A DNA stretch of 64,000 nucleotides. Origin: Azospirillum thermophilum. GTDB taxonomy: Bacteria > Pseudomonadota > Alphaproteobacteria > Azospirillales > Azospirillaceae. Shown here piece after piece: positions 31,304-39,035 of this stretch. Position numbers and translations under genes: made by a program. Within the stretch, counting starts at the first letter, position 1; each line of letters opens with the position of its first letter. The notes below the pieces were generated by a model that was not told where the DNA came from, did no database searches, and worked only from the letters and a program-made list of their open reading frames with translations. The stretch lies in the NCBI RefSeq assembly GCF_003130795.1, contig NZ_CP029357.1, positions 500,001-564,000 on the forward strand, given 5' to 3'.

Positions 31304-32257
31304 ATGCCCGCGACGACAGCTTCCGCAGCCGAATCCCCGTCCCGGGACAGCGCCCGGAACGGCATCCTGTCGATGCTGATCGCCATGGCGCTGATGACGG
31401 TGATGAACGCGCTCGCCAAGTCGCTCGCGGAAAGCTATCCGCTGACCGAGGTCACCTTCTTCCGCAACCTGTTCGCCCTGGTTCCCGCGGCGGCGATGGT
31501 GGCGGCCGGCGGCCGGCAGTGCCTGCGCACGACCCATCCGCTGGGCCATGCCTGGCGGTCGGTGATCGGGCTGACCTCGATGCTCCTGCTGTTCTGGTCC
31601 TATCACCTGATGCCGCTGGCCAACGCGGTGGCGATCTCCTATGCCGCCCCGCTGTTCGTCACCGCCCTGTCGGTGCCGCTGCTGGGCGAGCGGGTGCGCG
31701 CCCACCGCTGGAGCGCCGTGGGCGTCGGCTTCATCGGCGTGCTGGTCATGGTGCGGCCGAGCGGCGAGGCGATCGACAGCGGCGCCCTGGTGGCGCTGGC
31801 GGCGGCCTTCTCCTACGCCCTGGCGATGATCGCCATGCGGCAGCTCGGCCGGACGGAACGGCCGGTGACCACCGTCTTCTACTTCACCCTGATCTGCACG
31901 GTCCTGACCGGCCTGACCCTGCCCTTCGCCTGGGTCACGCCCGACTGGCACGGCTTCGCCCTGATGGCGTTGATGGGGCTGGCGGGCGCCGGGTCGCAGT
32001 ATTTCAGCACGCGGGCCTATTCCCTGGCCCCGGCGGTGGTGATCGGGCCGTTCAGCTACAGCGGCCTGCTGTGGGCGACGCTGCTCGGCTGGCTGATGTG
32101 GGGCGACGTCCCCACCCCGGTGGTGCTGACCGGCGCCGGGATCGTCATCCTGAGCGGGCTGATCGTCCTGCTCCGCGAGGCGCGCGGCACGGCCCCCGCC
32201 GCCAAGAGCCGCGTCGCGGTCGGCGGCGCCAACGGACCGACCGCCACGGCCGGCTGA
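31304..32257 (+). CDS. EamA/DMT-family transporter
   Basis: 317-residue inner-membrane protein with about ten hydrophobic helices in two EamA repeats (roughly 20-150 and 165-290). Typical segments: MALMTVMNALAKSLAESYPLTEVTFFRN, ANAVAISYAAPLFVTALSVPLLGERV and the second copy GPFSYSGLLWATLLGWLMWGDVP. Such proteins export metabolites or amino acids; the substrate cannot be told here. Nothing downstream of it belongs to the same transcript. Confidence 0.9.
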   Translation: MPATTASAAESPSRDSARNGILSMLIAMALMTVMNALAKSLAESYPLTEVTFFRNLFALVPAAAMVAAGGRQCLRTTHPLGHAWRSVIGLTSMLLLFWSYHLMPLANAVAISYAAPLFVTALSVPLLGERVRAHRWSAVGVGFIGVLVMVRPSGEAIDSGALVALAAAFSYALAMIAMRQLGRTERPVTTVFYFTLICTVLTGLTLPFAWVTPDWHGFALMALMGLAGAGSQYFSTRAYSLAPAVVIGPFSYSGLLWATLLGWLMWGDVPTPVVLTGAGIVILSGLIVLLREARGTAPAAKSRVAVGGANGPTATAG

Positions 32258-32558
32258 GGCCGGATCGGGCTCCCCCTGCCCCCGCCACCGGGCAGTCGGC
32301 ACCTGACAGTTGCGACATCTTGTCTTGAGGACCCGCCGCTTGCGGTTCCGACTTGTGTCCCGGGTTGATATATTAGTATACTCTACCCGGTTCAAGGATC
32401 ACGGCAACGGCGGCGGTCCACCGCTCCCGGCCCTGGTCCGGCCGCCCGGCGGCGGCACCCCTGAAGGGGAGGCGCCACCGGACGACAGACGATACGACCC
32501 ACATATGGCAGGGGCCGGTCCCGGTCCGGCCGATCACTGGATTTCCTGGAGCATGACA
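32258..32558. other. Region upstream of gap2
   Basis: 301 bases without a gene. It holds the gap2 promoter/operator at 32353-32382 and then a 176-base leader; no riboswitch-like or terminator fold was recognised. It shares no visible similarity with the sequence before gap1. Confidence 0.6.
32353..32382 (+). promoter_or_regulatory. Predicted gap2 promoter with overlapping operator
   Basis: -35-like TTGTGT (32353-32358), 18-base spacer and -10 TATACT (32377-32382). TTGATATATTAGTATACT (32365-32382) covers the -10 and matches the galM element in 16 of 18 bases, with the same 18-base spacer. The palindromic core is TATATTAGTATA. Likely bound by the GntR protein of this operon (inference). Confidence 0.68.
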
Positions 32559-33566
32559 ATGGCTGTTCGTGTAGCAATCAACGGGTTTGGCCGCATCGGC
32601 CGTCTGGTCCTTCGCGCGATCTACGAGAGCGGCCGCAAGGACGTCGAGGTCGTGGCGATCAACGACCTGGCCGACCTGAAGGCCAACGCCCACCTGCTGA
32701 AGTACGACAGCGTCCACGGCCGCTTCCCCGGCACCATCGAGACCGGCGAGGGCGTGCTGATCGTCAACGGCCATTCGATCAAGGTCATCCAGGAGCGCGA
32801 CCCGGCCAAGCTGCCGTGGAAGGAGCTGGGCGTCCAGGTCGCCATGGAATGCTCGGGCATCTTCACCAAGCGCGCCGACGCCGCCAAGCATCTGGAAGCC
32901 GGTGCGGAGAAGGTGCTGATCTCCGCCCCGGCCACCGACGAGGACATCACCGTCGTCTACGGCGTCAACCACGACGCGCTGAAGGCCGGGCACAAGATCG
33001 TCTCCAACGCCTCCTGCACCACCAACTGCCTGGCTCCGGTCGCCTTCGTGCTCCACAACCTCGTGGGCATCGAGAAGGGCTTCATGACCACCATCCACTC
33101 CTACACCGGCGACCAGCGGATCGTGGACACCAACCACAAGGACCTGCACCGCGCCCGCGCGGCGGCCCTGAACATGATCCCGACCTCGACCGGCGCGGCC
33201 AAGGCGGTGGGCAAGGTGCTGCCGGAGCTGAAGGGCAAGCTGGACGGCACCGCCATCCGCGTGCCGACGCCCAACGTCTCGGTGGTCGACTTCAAGTTCA
33301 CCGCCAGGCGCGCCACCACCGCCGAGGAGATCCAGAAGGCGATCGCCGACGCCGCCAACGGTCCGCTCAAGGGCATCCTCGGCGTCTATGACGAGGACCT
33401 CGTCTCCACCGACTTCAACCACGACCCGCACAGCTCGATCTTCGCGCTGAAGGAGGTCAAGGTCATCGACGGCAATTTCGTCCGCATCATGACCTGGTAC
33501 GACAACGAGTGGGGATTCTCCAACCGCATGAGCGACACCGCCGTCGCCATGGCAAACGCCAAATAG
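32559..33566 (+). CDS. gap: Glyceraldehyde-3-phosphate dehydrogenase, copy 2
   Basis: Second gap gene, 335 residues, identical in protein sequence to copy 1 (21156-22163). I saw only four base differences, all silent and all in the last 160 bases (Asp GAT/GAC, Gly GGC/GGA, the final Lys AAG/AAA and the stop TAA/TAG). Homology starts sharply at the ATG and ends at the stop. Here gap heads an operon with kdgK and eda, linking glyceraldehyde 3-phosphate made by KDPG aldolase to lower glycolysis. Confidence 0.97.
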   Translation: MAVRVAINGFGRIGRLVLRAIYESGRKDVEVVAINDLADLKANAHLLKYDSVHGRFPGTIETGEGVLIVNGHSIKVIQERDPAKLPWKELGVQVAMECSGIFTKRADAAKHLEAGAEKVLISAPATDEDITVVYGVNHDALKAGHKIVSNASCTTNCLAPVAFVLHNLVGIEKGFMTTIHSYTGDQRIVDTNHKDLHRARAAALNMIPTSTGAAKAVGKVLPELKGKLDGTAIRVPTPNVSVVDFKFTARRATTAEEIQKAIADAANGPLKGILGVYDEDLVSTDFNHDPHSSIFALKEVKVIDGNFVRIMTWYDNEWGFSNRMSDTAVAMANAK

Positions 33567-33589
33567 CAGCCTCTCACCCTGCGGCCCGG

Positions 33590-33617
33590 CGCCGCGGAGG
33601 GTCGCCCCTCCGCGGCG
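33590..33617 (+). terminator. Hairpin after gap2
   Basis: 12-bp stem CGCCGCGGAGGG/CCCTCCGCGGCG with a four-base loop and no T-run. It may partly end transcription or protect the gap2 message, uncoupling its level from the downstream genes. Confidence 0.5.
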
Positions 33618-33638
33618 AGCGGCCGGGAGGACGGACAG

Positions 33639-33884
33639 ATGAGCAAGATGACGATGTGGGCAGAGACCGACATGCGCGGGTTCACTGCCGAATGCCTGTT
33701 CAACGAGGACGCCCGGACCTTCGAGGTGCTGGTGTCCGCCAGCGGACCCTGGCTCTGCCGGTCGGATTCCTTCCCCTGCGGACGCGAGCCGGTGCCCGAC
33801 ATGGCCGAGGCCGACCGCGACCAGTCCATCGCGCTGGCCGAGCGGCTGATCCGCGAAGTGGCCCAGGACCTGGGCGACCACTGA
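33639..33884 (+). CDS. Conserved-looking small protein, unknown
   Basis: 81 residues starting MSKMTMWAETDMRGFTAECLF, with no signal peptide or membrane segment. Beta-strand-like alternation in the first half and an acidic helical end (ALAERLIREVAQDLGDH). Ribosome site GGGAGGA 11 bases before the ATG. I do not recognise the family. Placement between gap2 and kdgK suggests a role in, or control of, sugar-acid catabolism (inference). Confidence 0.7.
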   Translation: MSKMTMWAETDMRGFTAECLFNEDARTFEVLVSASGPWLCRSDSFPCGREPVPDMAEADRDQSIALAERLIREVAQDLGDH

Positions 33885-33939
33885 CCGACATACGGTACCC
33901 CTACACCGGGACGGGCGACGTCCCACCGAGGAGCGAGCG

Positions 33940-34896
33940 ATGGAGAAGACCCGACAGAAGGTAGCGGCGCTGGGCGAATGCATGATCGAGCTGTTCCGCC
34001 GCCCGGACCGGTCCCTGACCATGGGGTTCGGCGGCGACACGCTGAACACCGCCGTCTATCTCGCCCGCCTCGGCGTTCCGGTCGATTACGTCACCGCCCT
34101 CGGCGACGATCCGCACAGCGACGTGATGGCCGCCGCCTGGGAGGCGGAGGGGGTCGGCACCGGCCCCGTGCTGCGCGTCCCCGGCCGCGTCCCCGGCCTG
34201 TACATGATCGAGACCGACGACAAGGGCGAGCGCCGCTTCCTCTACTGGCGGGACTCCGCCCCGGCGCGCGACCTGTTCGTGCTGCCGCAGTCGCCCGCCC
34301 TGATCGAGGCCCTGGAAGGCTACGACCTGCTCTACCTCTCCGGCATCAGCCTCGCGATCTGGGGCGAGCGCGGCCGCGGGATCCTGTTCCTCCTGCTCGA
34401 CCGCCTGCGCGCGCGCGGCGGCCGGGTCGCCTTCGACACCAACTGGCGCCCGCGCCTGTGGCCGGACAAGGAGACCGCGCGCCGCGCCTATGACGAGATG
34501 CTGCGCCGCACCGACATCGCGCTGCCCGGCGTGCCGGACCTGCACGACCTCTACGGCGACGCCACGCCGGAAGCGGTTCTGGAGCGCGTGGAGGCCGCCG
34601 GCGTGCCGGAGATCGTCCTGAAGCTCGACCCGCCCGGCTGCATCGTCGTCGGCCCCTGCGACCAGCCGCCCTGCCCCCGGATCCTGGTTCCGGCGGAGCG
34701 GGTGGAGACGGTGGTCGACACGACGGCGGCCGGCGACAGCTTCAGCGCCGGCTACCTCGCCGCCCGGCTGGCCGGACGCGCCCCGGTGGAGGCCGCCCGC
34801 TCGGCGCACCGGCTGGCCGCCACCGTCATCCAGCACCGCGGTGCCATCATCCCGCGCGAAGCCACCGCGGCCCTGCGCGACCAGGCAGCCACCTAG
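33940..34896 (+). CDS. kdgK: 2-Keto-3-deoxygluconate kinase (PfkB family)
   Basis: Phosphorylates 2-keto-3-deoxygluconate to KDPG, the substrate of Eda. 318 residues; PfkB signs are ALGECMIELFRR, GGDTLNTAVYLARLG, and the C-terminal catalytic DTTAAGDSFSAGY. The substrate region FLYWRDSAPARDLF and FDTNWRPRLW are typical of KdgK rather than of fructokinases. With eda two genes on, this supports the assignment. Confidence 0.9.
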   Translation: MEKTRQKVAALGECMIELFRRPDRSLTMGFGGDTLNTAVYLARLGVPVDYVTALGDDPHSDVMAAAWEAEGVGTGPVLRVPGRVPGLYMIETDDKGERRFLYWRDSAPARDLFVLPQSPALIEALEGYDLLYLSGISLAIWGERGRGILFLLLDRLRARGGRVAFDTNWRPRLWPDKETARRAYDEMLRRTDIALPGVPDLHDLYGDATPEAVLERVEAAGVPEIVLKLDPPGCIVVGPCDQPPCPRILVPAERVETVVDTTAAGDSFSAGYLAARLAGRAPVEAARSAHRLAATVIQHRGAIIPREATAALRDQAAT

Positions 34897-34954
34897 AGTC
34901 CCGGCCGCCCCGACCGGTCCCGTCAGCAGAAGCTGGAGCGAGGAGTTCCGGACC

Positions 34955-35710
34955 ATGAGCATCGACACCGACGACCGCGATCTGCGGAAGACGCCCGCCA
35001 AGCCGACCGGAAAGCTCGCCACGCGGGCGGCGCAGCGGCCGGCCACCGCGGCCACGGCCATCTACCGCGACCTGCGCCACCAGATCGTCTCCCTGCACCG
35101 CAAGCCGGGAGATCCGATCAACGAGAAGCAGATCGCCCAGGCCTACGGGGTCAGCCGCACGCCGGTGCGCGAGGCCGTGCTGAAGCTGGCCGACGAGGGG
35201 CTGATCGAGGTCTTCCCGCAGTCCGGCACCTTCGTCGCCCGCATCCCGGTGGACGCCCTGCCGGAGGCGAGCGAGATCCGCAAGGCGCTGGAGCTGACCA
35301 CGGTGCGGCTTGCCGCCGCCAACGCCACCCGCAGCCAGATCGCCCAGCTCCGCGCCATCGTCGAGATGCAGCACGAGGTGAACGCGCGCGGCGACGCGGA
35401 CGGCTTCCACCAGTCGGACGAGGCCTTCCACGCGCTGATCGCCGAGATCTCGGGCTTCCCCGGCTTCTGGACCATCACGCAGCAGGTCAAGGTGCAGATG
35501 GACCGCTGCCGCCGCCTGACCCTGCCGATGCCGGGCCAGATCGGCAAGGTGATCGCCGAGCACGAGGCCATCGTCGAGGCCATCGCCGGGCACGACCCGG
35601 ACCGCGCGACGCTGGCGCTGAGCGCCCATCTCGACGGGCTGCGCGTCACCATCCACGACATCCGCCACGCCACCCCGGCCTTCTTCATCGGGGCGGCGGG
35701 CTTCGACTGA
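34955..35710 (+). CDS. GntR-family regulator with FCD domain
   Basis: 251-residue regulator. A 40-residue basic N-terminal tail is followed by a winged helix (about 42-105: INEKQIAQAYGVSRTPVREAVLKLADEGLIEVFPQSGTFV) and an all-helical FCD effector domain (about 115-235) with metal-binding-type Asp/His positions (QSDEAFHALIAE, IAEHEAIVEAI). Encoded between kdgK and eda, it probably senses a sugar acid or KDG/KDPG and controls this operon, most simply through the palindrome over the gap2 -10; galM carries the same element. It is unrelated to HexR. Confidence 0.92.
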   Translation: MSIDTDDRDLRKTPAKPTGKLATRAAQRPATAATAIYRDLRHQIVSLHRKPGDPINEKQIAQAYGVSRTPVREAVLKLADEGLIEVFPQSGTFVARIPVDALPEASEIRKALELTTVRLAAANATRSQIAQLRAIVEMQHEVNARGDADGFHQSDEAFHALIAEISGFPGFWTITQQVKVQMDRCRRLTLPMPGQIGKVIAEHEAIVEAIAGHDPDRATLALSAHLDGLRVTIHDIRHATPAFFIGAAGFD

Positions 35711-35769
35711 CCGGGGGCCGGCCCGCCGGCCGGCCGCCTTCCCGGCTATTCCATCGGAGTTTTCAGATC

Positions 35770-36408
35770 ATGTCCCTGCCCTTCCTGGAACCGCTTCTGT
35801 CGGGGCCGAGGATCGTTCCGGTGCTGGTGCTCGACAGCGTCGAGACCGCGGTTCCGCTCGCCCAGGCGCTGGTCGCCGGCGGGCTGCGCACGCTGGAGGT
35901 GACGCTGCGCACGCCGGCTGCACTCGCCTGCGTCGAGGCCATCGCCGCCCGCGTGCCGGACGCCCTGGTCGGTCTCGGCACGCTGACGCGGCCCGAGCAT
36001 TTCGCCCAGGCCCGCGATGCCGGCGCCCGCTTCCTGGTCAGCCCCGGCCTGACCGGCAAGCTGGCCGAGGCGGCCCTGGCCACCGGCCTGCCCTACCTGC
36101 CGGGCATCGCCACCGTGTCGGAGGCGATGATCGCCTGGGAATACGGGTTCCGCGAGCTGAAGTTCTTCCCGGCCATGCTGAACGGCGGCGCGCCGGCGCT
36201 GAAGGGCATGGCCCCGCTGCTGCCGGAGGTGCGCTTCTGCCCCACCGGCGGCATCAAGGCGGAGAATGTGCAGGAGATCCTGTCGCTGCCGAACGTCTTC
36301 GCCCTCGGCGGCACCTGGCTGACGCCGGCCGAAGCGGTCAAGAACCAGCGCTGGGACGAGGTGCATCGCCTGGCGTCCCAGGCCGCCGCCCTCAGCCCGG
36401 CATCCTGA
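35770..36408 (+). CDS. eda: KDPG aldolase
   Basis: Cleaves 2-keto-3-deoxy-6-phosphogluconate to pyruvate and glyceraldehyde 3-phosphate. 212 residues; the catalytic Glu43 is in TLEVTLRTPAAL and the Schiff-base Lys131 in ELKFFPAMLNGG; phosphate-binding CPTGGIKAEN lies near residue 160. It completes the Entner-Doudoroff pathway with edd (12292) although the two are 23 kb apart. Confidence 0.96.
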   Translation: MSLPFLEPLLSGPRIVPVLVLDSVETAVPLAQALVAGGLRTLEVTLRTPAALACVEAIAARVPDALVGLGTLTRPEHFAQARDAGARFLVSPGLTGKLAEAALATGLPYLPGIATVSEAMIAWEYGFRELKFFPAMLNGGAPALKGMAPLLPEVRFCPTGGIKAENVQEILSLPNVFALGGTWLTPAEAVKNQRWDEVHRLASQAAALSPAS

Positions 36409-36420
36409 TCCGCGCGGCCC

Positions 36421-36453
36421 GGACCGTGGCGGCGGGATGGGCCGCCACGGTCC
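36421..36453. terminator. Hairpin between convergent eda and histidine kinase
   Basis: Perfect 13-bp stem GGACCGTGGCGGC/GCCGCCACGGTCC with a seven-base loop, without T-run. Placed between two converging genes, it could end transcription from both sides. Confidence 0.55.
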
Positions 36454-36480
36454 GGAAGGCCATCCGGGAGCCGGCCGGCG

Positions 36481-37803
36481 TCAGGCGGCGAAGTGGAGCA
36501 TGAAGCTCGTGCCCCGGCGGCCGGCGTCGCCGCCGGTGATCTCGATCTGCCCGTTCACCTGCTTGGCGATGGCGCGGACGAGGCCGAGGCCGGTTCCCTT
36601 GCCGGCCGACGGCTCCTGCCCGACGCCATTGTCGCGCACGGCGAGGATGCCCGGCCGCCCCTCGCGGGCGGTCCGGAAGGAAACCGCGATCTCGCCGCTG
36701 CCGTTGCCGGGGAAGGCGTGCTTCAGCGCATTGCTCAGCGCCTCCACCGCGATCAGCCCGAGCGGGACGGCCCGGTCGAGGTGGAGCGAGGCGTCCTCCG
36801 TCTCGACCGTGACGGTGATCCGCTCGCCGGCGCCGAAGCTGTCGACCAGCGCACCGCACAGCGAGCGCAGATACCGGTCGAAGTCGATCTCGCTCGTCGC
36901 CTCGTACTGGTACAGCGCCTCATGGACGAGGCTCATCGCGGTGATCCGCCGCAGCGTGTCGTTGAAGGCCTCGCGGATCGACAGGTCGGAGGAGCGCAGC
37001 GCCTTCAGCGTCAGCAGGCTGTTGATGATCTGCAGGTTGTTCTTCACCCGGTGGTGCACCTCGCGCAGCAGCACGTCCTTGTCCGCCAAGGCGCGTTCCA
37101 GGCTGGAGGTGATCTCGTGCAGGGCGTCGAGGGCGGCGCGGAGATCGGCGGTGCGGGCCTCGACCCGCTGCTCCAGCTCCTCGTTGGCGCGGCGCAGCTC
37201 CTCCTTCGCCCTCTTCAGCGCGCCATGCTCGATCAGGGTCCACTCGCCATGCCGGCGGGCCAGCGCGAACTGGTGGTTCTTCACGACGTCCAGGATGTCG
37301 CCGGCCGAACTCTTCGCAAGGCAGTAGCTGCAGAGCGCCAGCACCCGATGGTCGCAGAAGCAGTCGTTGACCTTCTCCTCGTACTCGGCGAAGGAATCCC
37401 AGTCCTCCGCCTCCAGGAAGTAGGTGTTCCCGGTCAGGCGGAAGCCGTCATAGCCGCGTGACAGCGCCTGTTCCTTGCGCTGCAGCCAGCCGGTGATGAC
37501 CTCGTCGGCCCCCATCTTGCCGGACCGCAGATACCAGTCGTTATGGTCGATGATCTCGATCTGGCCCTTGCGCATCCGGCGGTCGAGGTCGGGCACCGCC
37601 TTGCGCAGCACCGTCTGCGCGTCATCCGCGCGCAGGGGCGAGGAGGTGACCCACATGCACTGCTCGTTGGCCTCCAGCCCCGCCTTGAAATAGGGGACCA
37701 GCGTGTCGACCAGATCACCCGCCGTCTCGTAGAATTGGCAGAAATGGCTTCCCCACGGTATGGTGCCGATGGCAGGGATCCCGGAATTGGCCAGATCAGT
37801 CAT
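36481..37803 (-). CDS. MEDS-domain sensor histidine kinase (HisKA_2)
   Basis: 440-residue cytoplasmic kinase. Residues about 15-180 form an MEDS domain (WGSHFCQFYETAGDLVDTLVPYF), a sensor first described in methanogen/methylotroph-type regulators; then a coiled coil (195-240), the HisKA_2 box REVHHRVKNN (248-257, phosphoacceptor His250) and a C-terminal HATPase_c (VEALSNALKHAFP, DNGVGQ, GTGLGLV). Several Cys (FCDHRVLALCSYC) could bind metal or sense redox (inference). It diverges from a single-domain response regulator at 37881, its likely partner. Confidence 0.93.
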   Translation of the reverse strand: MTDLANSGIPAIGTIPWGSHFCQFYETAGDLVDTLVPYFKAGLEANEQCMWVTSSPLRADDAQTVLRKAVPDLDRRMRKGQIEIIDHNDWYLRSGKMGADEVITGWLQRKEQALSRGYDGFRLTGNTYFLEAEDWDSFAEYEEKVNDCFCDHRVLALCSYCLAKSSAGDILDVVKNHQFALARRHGEWTLIEHGALKRAKEELRRANEELEQRVEARTADLRAALDALHEITSSLERALADKDVLLREVHHRVKNNLQIINSLLTLKALRSSDLSIREAFNDTLRRITAMSLVHEALYQYEATSEIDFDRYLRSLCGALVDSFGAGERITVTVETEDASLHLDRAVPLGLIAVEALSNALKHAFPGNGSGEIAVSFRTAREGRPGILAVRDNGVGQEPSAGKGTGLGLVRAIAKQVNGQIEITGGDAGRRGTSFMLHFAA

Positions 37804-37880
37804 GGCATGCCCCTTGCGCTTTCGGCTACCTTAGGGTGTTTCGCCGAAAGCTGAAACCGCACTTAGTAGGTAGCTCCGGC

Positions 37881-38251
37881 ATGGCATCGAGTATCCTGAT
37901 CGTAGAGGATGAGGCGGTTGTCGCGCTCGCCAACGCCGAGATGGTCGGGGCGCTCGGCTACCGCGTCGTCGGGCCGGCCGAAAGCTGCGAGGAGGCGATG
38001 GCGATGGCCTCGGCGGAACCGCCCGTCCTGGCACTGGTCGACATCCGCATCCAGGGCGAGACGGACGGGATCATGACGGCGGGACTGCTGCGGGAACGCT
38101 TCGGTTGCCCGATCGTCTTCGTGACCGGGCAGAACGATCCCTCGACCCGCCGCCGGGCGGACGCCATCGGACCGGCCTATTACCTGCGCAAGCCCTTCAC
38201 CCCGAGCAGCTCGCCACCGCCATCGGCTGTGCGCTCGGCGCCGCCAGGTGA
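37881..38251 (+). CDS. Single-domain (CheY-like) response regulator (frameshifted)
   Basis: Receiver domain of about 124 residues when corrected. Acidic pocket ED10/E11, phosphoacceptor Asp54 (ALVDIRIQG), Thr82 (VTG) and Lys104 (LRKPF). At 38200-38203 a run of four C should be five: the corrected frame reads EQLATAIGCALGAAR and stops at 38249-38251. As sequenced, the frame instead continues to 38357 with an Arg-rich, non-homologous tail. It lacks an output domain, so it likely acts by protein contact or phosphotransfer with the adjacent kinase. Confidence 0.86.
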
Positions 38252-38278
38252 TGCGGTACCGAAGGGGGTCCGCTTGCC

Positions 38279-38323
38279 GAAACGGGCCGTCCGGAAACGG
38301 GCCGTCCGGAAACGGATCGTCCG
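38279..38323 (+). repeat. 15-bp tandem repeat, three copies
   Basis: GAAACGGGCCGTCCG at 38279-38293 and 38294-38308, with a third copy differing at two bases (38309-38323). It lies after the corrected stop of the response regulator, so it is probably non-coding. Confidence 0.9.
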
Positions 38324-38450
38324 GCCCGGCAGCCGGAATCCGCCCGGCTTAGCCTGAGCGGGGCCGTTGGTAGCCTTATCCGTGCTGGACCGCGACGGAG
38401 GGAGAGGGCACTCTCGCACCGTTCGCGATACCAACAAAGGAAACGCCGCC

Positions 38451-38894
38451 ATGGTGCTCGTCCACTGCTGCGCTCCCGTCGACGCCTCCGCCGCCACGGT
38501 CTGGTCGCGGATCGGCGACTTCGCGGCCCTGTCCGCCTGGCACCCCGCCGTGACCGCCAGCCCGCTGGAGCAGGACGGCCCCGCCGACCGCCCCGGCTGC
38601 GTGCGGGCGCTGTCCCTGGCGAACGGCGCCGCCATCCGCGAGCAGTTGCTGGAGCATGATGCGGCCGGCCGGCTCTACCGCTACTCCATCGTGGAATCGC
38701 CGCTGCCGGTCGAGGGCTACACCGCCACCCTTCAGGTGGTCTCCACCGGCGCCGACAGCGCCCGCATCGACTGGACCGCCCGCTTCCAGGCGGCCGACGC
38801 CGATGCCGAGGGTGTGGCCAAGGCGCTGGGCGAAGTGTTCGCGACCGGCCTCGCGGCCGTGGCGGCGGAGCTGAAGGGGGCGGTCGCCGCCTGA
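38451..38894 (+). CDS. SRPBCC-family protein (polyketide cyclase/START-like)
   Basis: 147 residues with the SRPBCC pattern: VHCCAPVDASAATVWSRIGDFAALSAWHPAV at the start, central GCVRALSLANGAAIREQLLEHD, and a long C-terminal helix (AEGVAKALGEVFATGLAAVAAEL). Members bind hydrophobic ligands in a helix-grip fold; no enzyme activity can be claimed. AAAGGAAA precedes the ATG. It is single, flanked by unrelated genes. Confidence 0.85.
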   Translation: MVLVHCCAPVDASAATVWSRIGDFAALSAWHPAVTASPLEQDGPADRPGCVRALSLANGAAIREQLLEHDAAGRLYRYSIVESPLPVEGYTATLQVVSTGADSARIDWTARFQAADADAEGVAKALGEVFATGLAAVAAELKGAVAA

Positions 38895-39035
38895 CCGCCT
38901 GCCCGACCGGGTTGCCTCTTCCGGGGGCGCCCGCCACCCCGTCCGCGACCGGACACCCCCGATTGACTCCGTGACCCGGGGACTCCCGGCAACCTACGCT
39001 TGCTGCTGCGTTGTGCCACGACACAGCAGGATGGG

